NCBI GenBank assembly: GCA_035353395.1
Contig: DAOPZL010000068.1
Coordinates: 1 to 15,231, forward strand
Length of the DNA stretch: 15,231 nucleotides
Reading direction: 5' to 3'
Origin: UBA1801 sp035353395
GTDB lineage: Bacteria > Acidobacteriota > Holophagae > Holophagales > Holophagaceae
The position numbers were made by a program, and so were the translations under genes. This document shows, piece by piece, positions 1 to 6,830 of this stretch (its first letter is position 1; each line of letters opens with the position of its first letter). The notes below the pieces were generated by a model that saw nothing but the letters and a program-made list of their open reading frames with translations, ran no database searches and was not told where the DNA came from.

Positions 1-47
1 GAATGGCAGATTTGCAGTCTGCGGCCTTACCACTTGGCTACGGCGCC
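1..47 (-). tRNA. tRNA-Cys (GCA), 3' part cut off by window edge
   Basis: Read on the minus strand from 47 down to 1, the sequence gives a 5' acceptor strand GGCGCCG, a D-arm containing AAGTGGTAAGGC, and an anticodon stem CAGA/TCTG closing a loop with anticodon GCA (plus-strand positions 13-15). This decodes UGC/UGU cysteine codons. The variable arm, T-arm and acceptor 3' strand lie outside the window, so CCA encoding cannot be judged. It lies 44 bases downstream of tRNA-Gly and is probably cotranscribed with it. Confidence 0.9.
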
Positions 48-61
48 ATGCTTCATATATA

Positions 62-88
62 CCACGAGCCGCTCGTGGCGGCTCGTGG
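62..88 (-). repeat. Hairpin-forming repeat in the tRNA spacer
   Basis: The 44-base spacer between the two tRNAs holds CCACGAGC at 62-69 and two copies of its exact reverse complement, GCTCGTGG, at 71-78 and 81-88. The 62-69 arm can pair with the far copy across an 11-base loop. Pairing with the near copy would need a one-base loop and so must open at the tip. This is a plausible RNA processing structure between the cotranscribed tRNAs. There is no following T-run on the minus strand, so it is not a standard terminator. Confidence 0.5.
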
Positions 89-91
89 GAT

Positions 92-166
92 TGGAGCGGG
101 TGATGAGATTTGAACTCACGACTTCGACCTTGGCAAGGTCGCACTCTACCACTGAGTTACACCCGC
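92..166 (-). tRNA. tRNA-Gly (GCC), CCA encoded
   Basis: On the minus strand the gene starts at 166 with acceptor GCGGGTG, pairing with CACCCGC near the 3' end. The D-arm is TAACTCAGTGGTAGAGTG. The anticodon stem CGACC/GGTCG closes loop TTGCCAA with anticodon GCC (plus positions 132-134). The T-loop is TTCAAAT. The discriminator T is at 95 and an encoded CCA at 92-94. All four arms fold, so this is a complete glycine tRNA. Gly(GCC) followed by Cys(GCA) is a common bacterial tRNA order, often with a Leu tRNA next, which would lie beyond the left edge. Confidence 0.95.
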
Positions 167-177
167 GTGGAAGACAT

Positions 178-205
178 ATGCTATCACGCCTGGCGGTGGC
201 GTCAA
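178..205 (-). promoter_or_regulatory. Sigma70-type promoter for the tRNA-Gly/tRNA-Cys transcript
   Basis: On the minus strand a -35 box TTGACG (plus 200-205) is followed after 16 bases by a -10 box TAGCAT (plus 178-183; 4 of 6 matches to TATAAT). Transcription would begin about 7 bases further on, only a few bases before the tRNA-Gly 5' end at 166. This short leader is normal for tRNA genes. Placement, spacing and direction all fit, but the call rests on motif reading only. Confidence 0.55.
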
Positions 206-310
206 CACTCAATTTCCGAGGTGCCCCGCGCCGGAAGCCGCGGAGGCGGGAAAGGGCTCGGCCCGGCTGGAGAAGCTGCGCTTCCGGACCGTTTGCGTCA
301 TCCTGGGACC

Positions 311-1987
311 ATGCTCCTGCAGCTCGAGACGAAACGGGTCGTGCCCTCCCCGGGAACACTGTTCCTGCCCCTGGCTTTCCGGTTCGGCGTCTCCTTCGGG
401 CTGGCGATCCTGCAGCTGGCGCTGCCCGTGGACACGGTCCGCCCGCCGGTCGGCGAGAACCTCTATCTCCTCCTCCTGCTCGTGATGTTCGTGGAATGTC
501 TCTGGGAGATCGGCCGTTCCCTGGTGGAGACGGGCCAGGTCTTCGCGACCCCTTCCCTGCCCTGGATCCGGTTCAACCTCCTCCTCGACGTCCTGCTCAT
601 CGTCCTGATGGTGTCCTTCCAGGGCGTGGACCAGGAGCGCTTCGCGACGATCTACATCATCCCGGTGCTGGCCTCCGCCTTCTACCTGAGGATCTCCGGG
701 ATCGTCGCCGTCGGTCTCCTGGCGTCCCTTTTCCATACCACCGACGTGCTCCTCTTCACCTACGGGATCCTGCCTCCGTTCGGCCATTCCGGCCCGGACC
801 TGGCGGTGGAGGCCTCGAACCTGGCCATCTCCCTGAGCTTCGCGGCCCTCCAGGTCCTGACGGCCACGGTGGTGGTCATCCCCATCAGGAAGCACCTCGA
901 GATTCTCCGGACCGACCTCCGGCGGTCCGAGGCCACCGTGGACGAGCTGTCGGCCCTCTACCGGAGGGTCTTCGAGTCCATGTTCTCGGGCCTGGTCACC
1001 CTCGATCCGGAGAACCGCATCACCTCGGCCAACCCCGCGGCCGAGGCGATCCTGCGGTGCCCGCTGCACCCCGGCATGTCGATCGACAACCTGGGCCTCA
1101 CGGACCTGGCCCTGAGCGAGACGCTCGCCACCGAGCAGCGCTTCGAACGGAGTTTCGAGACCCCTTCGGGAGAGCGGAGGATCCTGGGAGGGAATGCCGC
1201 GCCCATCCGGGACAGCGGGGGGGGGCGGACCGGACACCTGCTCCTGTTCCAGGACTTGACCGACCTCAAGGCGCTCGAGGAGCGCACGAAGCTGAGCGAG
1301 CGGCTGGCCACCGTGGGCGAGCTGGCCTCGGAGCTGGCGCACGAGCTGCGGAACCCCGTGGCGTCCATCCTGGGCTGCGTCCAGATCCTCCAGCAAGGGG
1401 AACACCCCCAGGCCCTGACGAACCGGATCCACAAGATCCTGCAGCGGGAATCCGAGCGCGTGAGTGCCATCGTCTCGGACTTCCTGGACTTCTCGAGGCC
1501 CCGCCCCGTCAAGATCGAGAGCCTGTGGCTCCCGGACCTGATCGAGGAGGTGAAGGCGAGCTGGGAGACCGATCCGAGGAACGAGGGGTTGCGCCTGCGA
1601 GTGGACGAGCCTCCGGAGGCCTGGATCCTGGGGGATCCGATCTGCGTCCACCAGGTCTTCACGAACCTGCTGAGCAACGCCCGGAAGGCCCTGGACGGCA
1701 TCCCGCAGCCCGTCGTCCTCATCCGCTTCCCCAGGCCGGCCAAGTCCATCGCGGTGGACCTCCAGGACAACGGCTGCGGCATGACGCCGGAGCAGCTCCG
1801 CAACATCTTCCTGCCCTTCTCGAGCGGCTTCCGCGAAGGGACCGGCCTGGGCATGAGCCTGGTCTTCCAGTTCGTGCAGCGCATGGGCTGGGACATCCAC
1901 ATCGAGAGCCGGGAGAAGGAAGGGACCACGATCCACCTTGTCCTTCCCCCCGGCGCCAGGCCCGGGATCGCCGCGCCCGAGGGATGA
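311..1987 (+). CDS. Orphan membrane sensor histidine kinase (NtrB/PilS type)
   Basis: 558-residue membrane-bound sensor kinase. Residues about 17-192 contain roughly six hydrophobic membrane segments and no large periplasmic domain. A PAS-like domain (about 215-320) follows. The dimerisation domain carries the phosphoacceptor in ELAHELRNP (His344). The ATP-binding domain has an N-box with Asn456, a G1 box DNGCGM (Asp486) and a G2 box GTGLGM (510-515), so the kinase should be active. It would autophosphorylate and pass phosphate to a response regulator. The order resembles NtrB and PilS, which act on sigma54 activators, but no such regulator is next to it; the partner must be elsewhere. The reading frame stays open back through tRNA-Gly, so I chose the first ATG after the tRNA and directly before the hydrophobic region. 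No good Shine-Dalgarno sequence precedes it. The signal sensed is unknown. Confidence 0.88.
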   Translation: MLLQLETKRVVPSPGTLFLPLAFRFGVSFGLAILQLALPVDTVRPPVGENLYLLLLLVMFVECLWEIGRSLVETGQVFATPSLPWIRFNLLLDVLLIVLMVSFQGVDQERFATIYIIPVLASAFYLRISGIVAVGLLASLFHTTDVLLFTYGILPPFGHSGPDLAVEASNLAISLSFAALQVLTATVVVIPIRKHLEILRTDLRRSEATVDELSALYRRVFESMFSGLVTLDPENRITSANPAAEAILRCPLHPGMSIDNLGLTDLALSETLATEQRFERSFETPSGERRILGGNAAPIRDSGGGRTGHLLLFQDLTDLKALEERTKLSERLATVGELASELAHELRNPVASILGCVQILQQGEHPQALTNRIHKILQRESERVSAIVSDFLDFSRPRPVKIESLWLPDLIEEVKASWETDPRNEGLRLRVDEPPEAWILGDPICVHQVFTNLLSNARKALDGIPQPVVLIRFPRPAKSIAVDLQDNGCGMTPEQLRNIFLPFSSGFREGTGLGMSLVFQFVQRMGWDIHIESREKEGTTIHLVLPPGARPGIAAPEG

Positions 1988-2066
1988 ATCCCCCGGGAAT
2001 ACCTTGCGGCCTCGGCTGGAAGATGGCACATTGCACTTGTTTTCCCAGCGTTTCCAAGCACAACCC

Positions 2067-2070
2067 AGGA
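2067..2070 (+). promoter_or_regulatory. Ribosome binding site that decides the Hfq-like start
   Basis: AGGA lies six bases before the ATG at 2077. An in-frame ATG at 2023 would add 18 residues (starting MAHCTCF) but has no comparable site, so 2077 is preferred. Confidence 0.55.
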
Positions 2071-2076
2071 ACCCCC

Positions 2077-2556
2077 ATGAACCGCAAACTCATCCGCCCC
2101 GATTTCACCGGCATCAAGGAGAGCCTGGGACGGACCCCGAAGGCCGCCACGACCCAGGAGAGCCCCTCCGCCAACCAGCCCCCCCTGGATCCCGCCACCG
2201 GCACGGCCATCAATCCCAACGCCGCCAGCGCCCCCCAGGGCCTCGGAAGCCCCAGGCGGAAGATCGCGCCCCCGGAGCAGACCAACGCCGAGAGCTTCTA
2301 CTACCTGAAGCAGATGCAGAGCAAGACCCCCATGGTGATCGTCCTCCAGAACGACGAGAAGCTCCGGGGCATCATCGAGTGGTACGACAAGCACTGCCTC
2401 AAGATCAACCGGGTCAAGGAGCCCAACCTCCTGGTCCCCAAGCACAACATCAAGTACATCTACAAGCAGGAGGAAGAGCCGAGGATCCGCCGCAGCCGGA
2501 CCGGGAAGAAGGAGGAAGCCCCGGCGGCGGACGTCGAGATTCCGCTCTATGACTGA
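2077..2556 (+). CDS. Hfq-like RNA-binding protein with long N-terminal extension
   Basis: 159 residues. The Sm-fold core covers about 70-132: QMQSKTPMVIVLQNDEKLRG matches the Hfq segment before and within Sm1, WYDK matches the SFDQ region, and PKHNIKYIYK is the Sm2 part with the Lys-His pair (122-123) of Hfq's YKH motif. The tyrosine of YKH is replaced by proline. Hfq forms a hexameric ring that binds U-rich RNA and pairs small RNAs with mRNAs. Here the core is preceded by about 65 Pro/Ala/Asn-rich, probably disordered residues and followed by a charged tail (RIRRSR, then KKEEAP). Typical Hfq is 70-100 residues with any extension at the C-terminus, so this form is atypical. Its last 8 bases overlap pdxA, which suggests translational coupling. 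The family call is fairly secure. Equivalence to classical Hfq in RNA pairing is inferred. Confidence 0.75.
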   Translation: MNRKLIRPDFTGIKESLGRTPKAATTQESPSANQPPLDPATGTAINPNAASAPQGLGSPRRKIAPPEQTNAESFYYLKQMQSKTPMVIVLQNDEKLRGIIEWYDKHCLKINRVKEPNLLVPKHNIKYIYKQEEEPRIRRSRTGKKEEAPAADVEIPLYD

Positions 2557-3775
2557 CCCTGCGCCCCGTCGCCCCCGCCTCGTCATCACGCTCGGCGATC
2601 CGTGCGGGATCAGCGCGGAGCTGCTGCTGGGCACCCTGCGGACGCTCTGCAGCTGGGCCTCGATCCTCGTGGTCGGCGCCAAGGCCGCCGTGGATCTCCT
2701 GGAAGCGACCCCCGGCCGGAAGCTCCACTGGCGCTGGGAAACGCCTGCTGCCTGGACCCCGGAGATCCCCGGCACGAAGATCCTGGGGCTCCGGACGGGC
2801 GATGCGCCTGGTCGCCTGGATCCCCTGGCCCGCGCCGCCTGGATCGATCCCACGCCGGCCGTCACGGCGGCGGACTTGGCCCTCGGAGAGGCCTCCGCGG
2901 CCTCGGGCCGGTGCGCCGTGGAAGGCGTGCGCGTCGGCGCCGGCCTGGTCCTGTCGGGACAGGCGGACGCCCTGGTGACGCTGCCTCTCTCCAAGCACGC
3001 CGCGCACCTGGCCGGCTTCAACATCCCGGGACACACCGAGTACCTCCAGGAACTGGCGGGCTCCCCGATCACCCGGATGTCCTTCGTGAGCCCGAGCCTC
3101 TCCGTGGTGCTCCACACCGTGCACCAGAGCCTCAGGTCCGTGGTGGAAGGACTTTCCGTGGATGGCGTGGCGGAAACCCTGGTGTTCTCCGCGGACCGGT
3201 TCATGCGGCTGGCGGGCAAGCCGGGCCTGAGGGTGGCCCTCTGTGCGCTGAATCCCCACGCCGGGGAGAACGGTGCGTTCGGAGACGAGGAGGCCCTGCT
3301 CCGCGAGGCCCTGGCGAAGGCCCGGGCGGCCTTCCCGGAGGACGGCTCGGGGAGGCCCTTCGCCCAGGTGGCCTCTCCCTTCGATGCAGGGCCGGCCCCG
3401 GCCGGCTGGGAGCTCTTCCCGTCCGCGACGGCCGTTGCCACCCCGGCGGCCCGCCGTTCTCCGGTCTTCTCCGGACCCCACCCCTCCGATACGCTCTTCC
3501 AGCGGGCCGTCCGGGGCGAGTTCGACCTCGTGGTCGCGCTCTACCACGACCAGGGGCTCATCCCCATCAAGGTCCTGGAGCCCAGCCGGGCGATCAACCT
3601 GACCTTGGGCCTGCCGTTCATCCGGACCTCCCCGGACCACGGCACCGCCTTCGACAAGGCGGGCCGGTGGCAAGCGGACCCGACGAACTTCCTGGAAGCG
3701 GCGGCACTGGCCGTCCGCCTCGCGGGCCGCGCGAAGCGCGAGCCGTGGCAGGCCCTCGCCGGCGATGCCCGGTGA
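2549..3775 (+). CDS. pdxA: 4-hydroxythreonine-4-phosphate dehydrogenase family protein (PdxA)
   Basis: 408-residue cytoplasmic enzyme. PdxA oxidises 4-phosphohydroxy-L-threonine with NAD(P)+ in the DXP-dependent route to pyridoxal phosphate. Signatures: ITLGDPCGIS at 13-22 (family consensus GDPxGIGPE, here altered at the end), PGHTEYLQELAG (His162), LHTVHQSL (His192), NPHAGENGAFGDEE, YHDQGLIPIK (His333) and FIRTSPDHGTAFD. The three histidines correspond to the divalent-metal ligands of E. coli PdxA. Usual length is about 330. The excess is mostly an insertion of some 35 residues (about 268-305) before GPHPSDTLF, plus extra sequence in the N-terminal third. The ATG at 2549 lies inside the end of the Hfq-like gene. 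PdxA relatives with other substrates exist, so the exact substrate is inferred, but the conserved core supports the usual role. Confidence 0.9.
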   Translation: MTDPAPRRPRLVITLGDPCGISAELLLGTLRTLCSWASILVVGAKAAVDLLEATPGRKLHWRWETPAAWTPEIPGTKILGLRTGDAPGRLDPLARAAWIDPTPAVTAADLALGEASAASGRCAVEGVRVGAGLVLSGQADALVTLPLSKHAAHLAGFNIPGHTEYLQELAGSPITRMSFVSPSLSVVLHTVHQSLRSVVEGLSVDGVAETLVFSADRFMRLAGKPGLRVALCALNPHAGENGAFGDEEALLREALAKARAAFPEDGSGRPFAQVASPFDAGPAPAGWELFPSATAVATPAARRSPVFSGPHPSDTLFQRAVRGEFDLVVALYHDQGLIPIKVLEPSRAINLTLGLPFIRTSPDHGTAFDKAGRWQADPTNFLEAAALAVRLAGRAKREPWQALAGDAR

Positions 3776-3821
3776 CCGTTTCCCGGACAGCCGGGATGTT
3801 TCCTCGATGCCTGGAGCAGCC

Positions 3822-5156
3822 ATGTCCACTGTTGCCGTGATCCTGCTCGACGCCTTCGGCGGAGGCATGAAGTCGAACCTGCCCGGAGCGCTCCACCCGA
3901 TCCTGGGCGATCCGGCCCTCCTTTGGACGCTCCGTGCGCTGCCCGGCTCCGTGGCCGAGGCCCTCGTCGTGCACCGCGGCGGCGGCCTGATGGATGAATC
4001 CCTCGAGGACTGGCGTCAGCAGGGCCTCCTCCCCTGCCCCTGCGCCGTGGCGGATCCGGAGTCGGTGGTCGCCGAACTGGACCGGCGCGGCGCGCAAAAG
4101 GTCCTGGTCCTGTACGGCGGCTCGCCCCTGCTGGAACGGGGGACGCTGGCCGGACTGGCGGATTCGGAGGGAGGGATCCTGGCCATGGACCTCGAGGATC
4201 CTGCCGGATACGACGGCGTGGAGCAGCATCCGGACGGCACGCTGAGGGCCGTCCTCGCGGCCGGGGAGACGGGCGGCGGCCGCCGCCGCGTGGATGGAGG
4301 GGCCTGTCTCCTGCCGCGGCGCGCCCTCGACGCCGCGCAGAAGGAAGGGGCGTTCCGCCCGGCCGAGGCGGCGGCAGCCCTGGCCGGGCGGATGCCCGTC
4401 GCCGTGACCCTCTGCGATCCCGCGGAACTGCTGGCGCTGCGTTCGCGGCGGGACCAGGCCGTCCTCCAGGCCCTCGCCAGGAACCGGATCAACGACCGCT
4501 GGCTGGATGAAGGCGCGACCCTGCTGGATCCCGATACCACCCTGGTGGGTCCCCGGGTCCAGTTGGCCAGGGACGTGGTGCTGGAGCCCGGTGTCCGCCT
4601 CGAGGGCGGCACCACGGTCGGGGAGGGAGCCAGGATCGGGCAGGGCACCGTGATCCGCGACAGCCGCATCGGTCCGGGGGCGGAGATCCGGCCCTACTGC
4701 GTCATCCAGCGGTCCGAGGTGGGCGCGGGCGCCCAGGTCGGCCCCTTCGCCCATCTCCGGGAGGGGTCCGTGCTGGAAGCCCAGGTCCACGTGGGGAACT
4801 TCGTCGAGACGAAGAAGGCCACCCTGCGCGCCGGGGCCAAGGCGAACCACTTGAGCTACCTCGGAGACGCCGAGATCGGCGAGCGCACCAACATCGGCGC
4901 CGGGTTCATCAGCTGCAACTACGACGGCTTCAGCAAGCACCGGACCACGATCGGAAAGGATGCCTTCGTGGGCTCGGACTGCCAGTGCGTGGCGCCCGTG
5001 ACGGTCGGGGACCGGGCCATCCTCGGAGCCGGGAGCACCATCACGAAGGATGTCCCGGACGGGGCCATCGCCTTGTCGAGGGCTCCGCAGGTCGTGAAGG
5101 AGGCCGCGGCCCACCGGCTCCGGGAGAAACTGCGAGCCAGGCACGGCAAGGGCTAG
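3822..5156 (+). CDS. glmU: GlmU-type protein: intact acetyltransferase, degenerate uridyltransferase
   Basis: 444 residues, close to GlmU's usual 456. GlmU acetylates glucosamine-1-phosphate and then couples it to UTP, giving UDP-GlcNAc for peptidoglycan and LPS. The C-terminal half is a left-handed beta-helix of hexapeptide repeats with all E. coli acetyltransferase residues at a constant offset of 20: Arg313, Lys331, His343 (catalytic base), Tyr346, Asn366, Lys372. The N-terminal half keeps the family outline but not its active site. The loop LAAGKGTRM reads LLDAFGGGM (8-16), so the essential Arg is Gly15. The Lys of LPKVLH is Gly22, and the Asp of YGDVPL is Gly100. The GTGHA-type motif is replaced around 66-76, and EYYLTD is absent. 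The frame is open throughout. GGAG (3813-3816) supports the ATG at 3822 over an in-frame ATG at 3765 overlapping pdxA. Acetylation is likely; uridylylation is doubtful. Confidence 0.85.
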   Translation: MSTVAVILLDAFGGGMKSNLPGALHPILGDPALLWTLRALPGSVAEALVVHRGGGLMDESLEDWRQQGLLPCPCAVADPESVVAELDRRGAQKVLVLYGGSPLLERGTLAGLADSEGGILAMDLEDPAGYDGVEQHPDGTLRAVLAAGETGGGRRRVDGGACLLPRRALDAAQKEGAFRPAEAAAALAGRMPVAVTLCDPAELLALRSRRDQAVLQALARNRINDRWLDEGATLLDPDTTLVGPRVQLARDVVLEPGVRLEGGTTVGEGARIGQGTVIRDSRIGPGAEIRPYCVIQRSEVGAGAQVGPFAHLREGSVLEAQVHVGNFVETKKATLRAGAKANHLSYLGDAEIGERTNIGAGFISCNYDGFSKHRTTIGKDAFVGSDCQCVAPVTVGDRAILGAGSTITKDVPDGAIALSRAPQVVKEAAAHRLREKLRARHGKG

Positions 5157-5162
5157 GTAGAG

Positions 5163-5168
5163 TATAAA
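5163..5168 (+). promoter_or_regulatory. Possible -10 box for the mla operon
   Basis: TATAAA sits in a small AT-rich island in the 65-base gap between glmU and mlaE, about 54 bases before the mlaE start. It is close to the TATAAT consensus, but no convincing -35 box lies 16-19 bases upstream. The call therefore rests on one box and its position. Confidence 0.3.
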
Positions 5169-5221
5169 AAGATGTTGTCCCGCCCCCACTCACGTTCCCT
5201 TCGACCTTTCCCCAGACCTAC

Positions 5222-5998
5222 ATGCTGACCCACCTGTTCGACCGACTCGGCACCCGCGTTCTCAAGGCCTTCTCCGAGGCCGGGGATTTCGCCGTGCTCT
5301 CGGGCCGCACGTTCATCGCCGTGTTCAAGCGGCCCTTCGACTCGGCGAACCTCATGCGCCAGTTCCTGGCCGTGGGCGTGAACTCGATCCCGGTGATCAC
5401 GCTCACCTCCCTGGCGATCAGCATGGTGTTCGCGGTGCAGCTCTCCTACGGGTTCAGGCAGTTCCAGGCGGAGGGGCTGGCCTCCCAGGTGCAGGGCCTC
5501 GCGATCGTCCGGGAGCTGGCTCCCGTGATCACGGGCCTCATGATGGCGGGACGGGTGGGCTCGGCCATGGCCGCGGAGCTCGGCACCATGCAGGTCACCG
5601 AGCAGATCGACGCCCTGGAGTGCCTGGCCACCGATCCCATCCACTACCTCTTCGTCCCGCGCCTGCTCGCCGCCATGGTCATGCTGCCGCTTCTCACGGG
5701 GTTCTCCGTCTACGTCGGGTTCTGGGGCGGCTACGCCCTGCTCGTCGGCGTGACCGGACAGAGCGCTTCCGTCTACTCCAGCGAGTTCTACAAGCTGCTG
5801 GCGTTCCGGGACGTCCGCATCGCCCTCACCAAGGCCCTGGTCTTCGGCGTCATCATCGCCCTCGTGGGCTGCTGGCGCGGCTACCGGACCCGCGGCGGCG
5901 CGGAGGGCGTGGGCAACGCCCCCACGAGCAGCGTGGTGACGAGCAGCCTGTGGATCCTCATCTCGGACTTCTTCCTCACGAAGCTGCTGCTCGTCTGA
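5222..5998 (+). CDS. mlaE: MlaE family ABC transporter permease
   Basis: 258-residue inner-membrane permease of the MlaE/YrbE family, the usual family length. An amphipathic N-terminal helix is followed by about five hydrophobic segments. Hallmarks include VNSIPVITLTSLAISMVFAV, the family core RELAPVITGLMMAGRVGSAM, then AAELGTMQVTEQIDALE, and a C-terminal FFLTKLLL helix. MlaE dimers sit under the MCE ring and work with the MlaF ATPase to move phospholipids between the inner membrane and periplasmic carriers, for outer-membrane lipid homeostasis. It is first in an mlaE-mlaF-mlaD operon, with mlaF beginning one base after its stop. No separate mlaB (STAS subunit), mlaC or mlaA is in the window. 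The ATG start has no strong Shine-Dalgarno sequence. Membrane direction and lipid specificity cannot be read from sequence. Confidence 0.93.
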   Translation: MLTHLFDRLGTRVLKAFSEAGDFAVLSGRTFIAVFKRPFDSANLMRQFLAVGVNSIPVITLTSLAISMVFAVQLSYGFRQFQAEGLASQVQGLAIVRELAPVITGLMMAGRVGSAMAAELGTMQVTEQIDALECLATDPIHYLFVPRLLAAMVMLPLLTGFSVYVGFWGGYALLVGVTGQSASVYSSEFYKLLAFRDVRIALTKALVFGVIIALVGCWRGYRTRGGAEGVGNAPTSSVVTSSLWILISDFFLTKLLLV

Positions 5999-5999
5999 G

Positions 6000-6815
6000 G
6001 TGCCCTTGGAACCCGTCATCGAAGCCGTCCACCTGTCCAAGGCCTTCGGGCCGAAAGTGGTCCTGTCCGACGTGAACTTCTCGGTCCAGGAGGGCGAGAG
6101 CCTGGCTGTCATGGGGGGCTCGGGCTCGGGCAAGACGGTGCTGCTCCGCACCATCATGGGCCTGCTCACGCCCGATTCGGGGCACGTCGCCGTCGAGGGC
6201 AACGTCATCCAGGCCCTGGACCGCCAGACCCTCTTCGAGGTGCGCAAGAAGATCGGGATGTGCTTCCAGATGGCGGCCCTGTTCGACTCCATGTCGGTGG
6301 AGGAGAACATCGGGTTCGCGCTCACGCGCCATACGGACATGTCCAAGGCGGAGATCGCGGAGCGCGTGGACGAGTGCCTGACGCTGGTGGGCCTCCGGAA
6401 CTGCCAGAAGCTGCGTCCGGCCGAACTCTCGGGCGGCATGAAGCGCAGGGTCGGATTCGCCCGGGCCATCGCCCTGAAGCCCCAGATCCTGCTCTTCGAC
6501 GAGCCGACGACGGGGCTCGACCCGGTCATGACGGACGTCATCGGGCGGGTGATCCTGGACCTGAAGCACCAGCTCGGCGTCACGACGATCACCATCACCC
6601 ACGACCTCAAGAGCGCCTTCGAGATCGCGGACCGCATCGCCCTGCTGTTCCGGGGCGAGATCATCGCCTGCCAGCCTCCCGCGGAATTCAAGGCCAACCC
6701 GAATCCGGTCATCCAGCAGTTCCTCAGGGGCGACGCGGAAGGCCCCTTCCTGACCGACCCTCCGCCCCCGAAACGGTCCACGAACAGCGTCTCGCACCAG
6801 GCCCTGGTGCCCTGA
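6000..6815 (+). CDS. mlaF: MlaF family ABC transporter ATP-binding protein
   Basis: 271-residue ATPase that powers the MlaE permease. All nucleotide-binding motifs are present: Walker A GGSGSGKT (39-46), Q-loop Gln90 in CFQMAALFDSMSVEENI (the FDSMSVEEN form is typical of MlaF), signature LSGGMKRRVGFARA (143-156), Walker B ILLFDEP with catalytic Glu168, and H-loop His201 in ITHD. The C-terminus carries a short Pro-rich tail (DPPPPKRS). Two starts are possible. GTG at 6000 lies one base after the mlaE stop and suits translational coupling. TTG at 6006, which would give 269 residues beginning MEPVIEAV, has TGAGG five bases before it and is better spaced. The two differ by only two residues. mlaD follows after 15 bases. 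Confidence 0.93.
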   Translation: MPLEPVIEAVHLSKAFGPKVVLSDVNFSVQEGESLAVMGGSGSGKTVLLRTIMGLLTPDSGHVAVEGNVIQALDRQTLFEVRKKIGMCFQMAALFDSMSVEENIGFALTRHTDMSKAEIAERVDECLTLVGLRNCQKLRPAELSGGMKRRVGFARAIALKPQILLFDEPTTGLDPVMTDVIGRVILDLKHQLGVTTITITHDLKSAFEIADRIALLFRGEIIACQPPAEFKANPNPVIQQFLRGDAEGPFLTDPPPPKRSTNSVSHQALVP

Positions 6816-6830
6816 CTCAGGAACGCAGCC

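Noticed and set aside
2024..2045. Sigma54-like promoter (TGGCAC followed by TTGTT) before the Hfq-like gene
   Set aside because: The spacing between the GG and the downstream G is two bases too long and the GC element is missing, so it does not meet the -24/-12 rule.
34..2076. Upstream continuation of the Hfq-like reading frame as one large 840-residue protein
   Set aside because: It would run through tRNA-Gly and out of frame across the sensor kinase gene, giving Pro/Arg-rich sequence. A ribosome binding site and family length support starting at 2077.
958..3441. Open frame of 827 codons on the minus strand
   Set aside because: It crosses three recognised plus-strand genes and an intergenic gap and has no family motif; it is a shadow of the GC-rich coding pattern.
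3765..3821. Earlier ATG for GlmU overlapping the end of pdxA
   Set aside because: It would add 19 non-conserved residues; the ATG at 3822 has GGAG five bases upstream and starts right at the first beta strand.
4200..4450. Possible frameshift explaining the missing GlmU uridyltransferase motifs
   Set aside because: Reading the three forward frames did not recover the lost motifs, and the retained pattern (for example DPAGYDGVEQHPDGTLRAV, like the family's GYGRI segment) lies in the same frame before and after.
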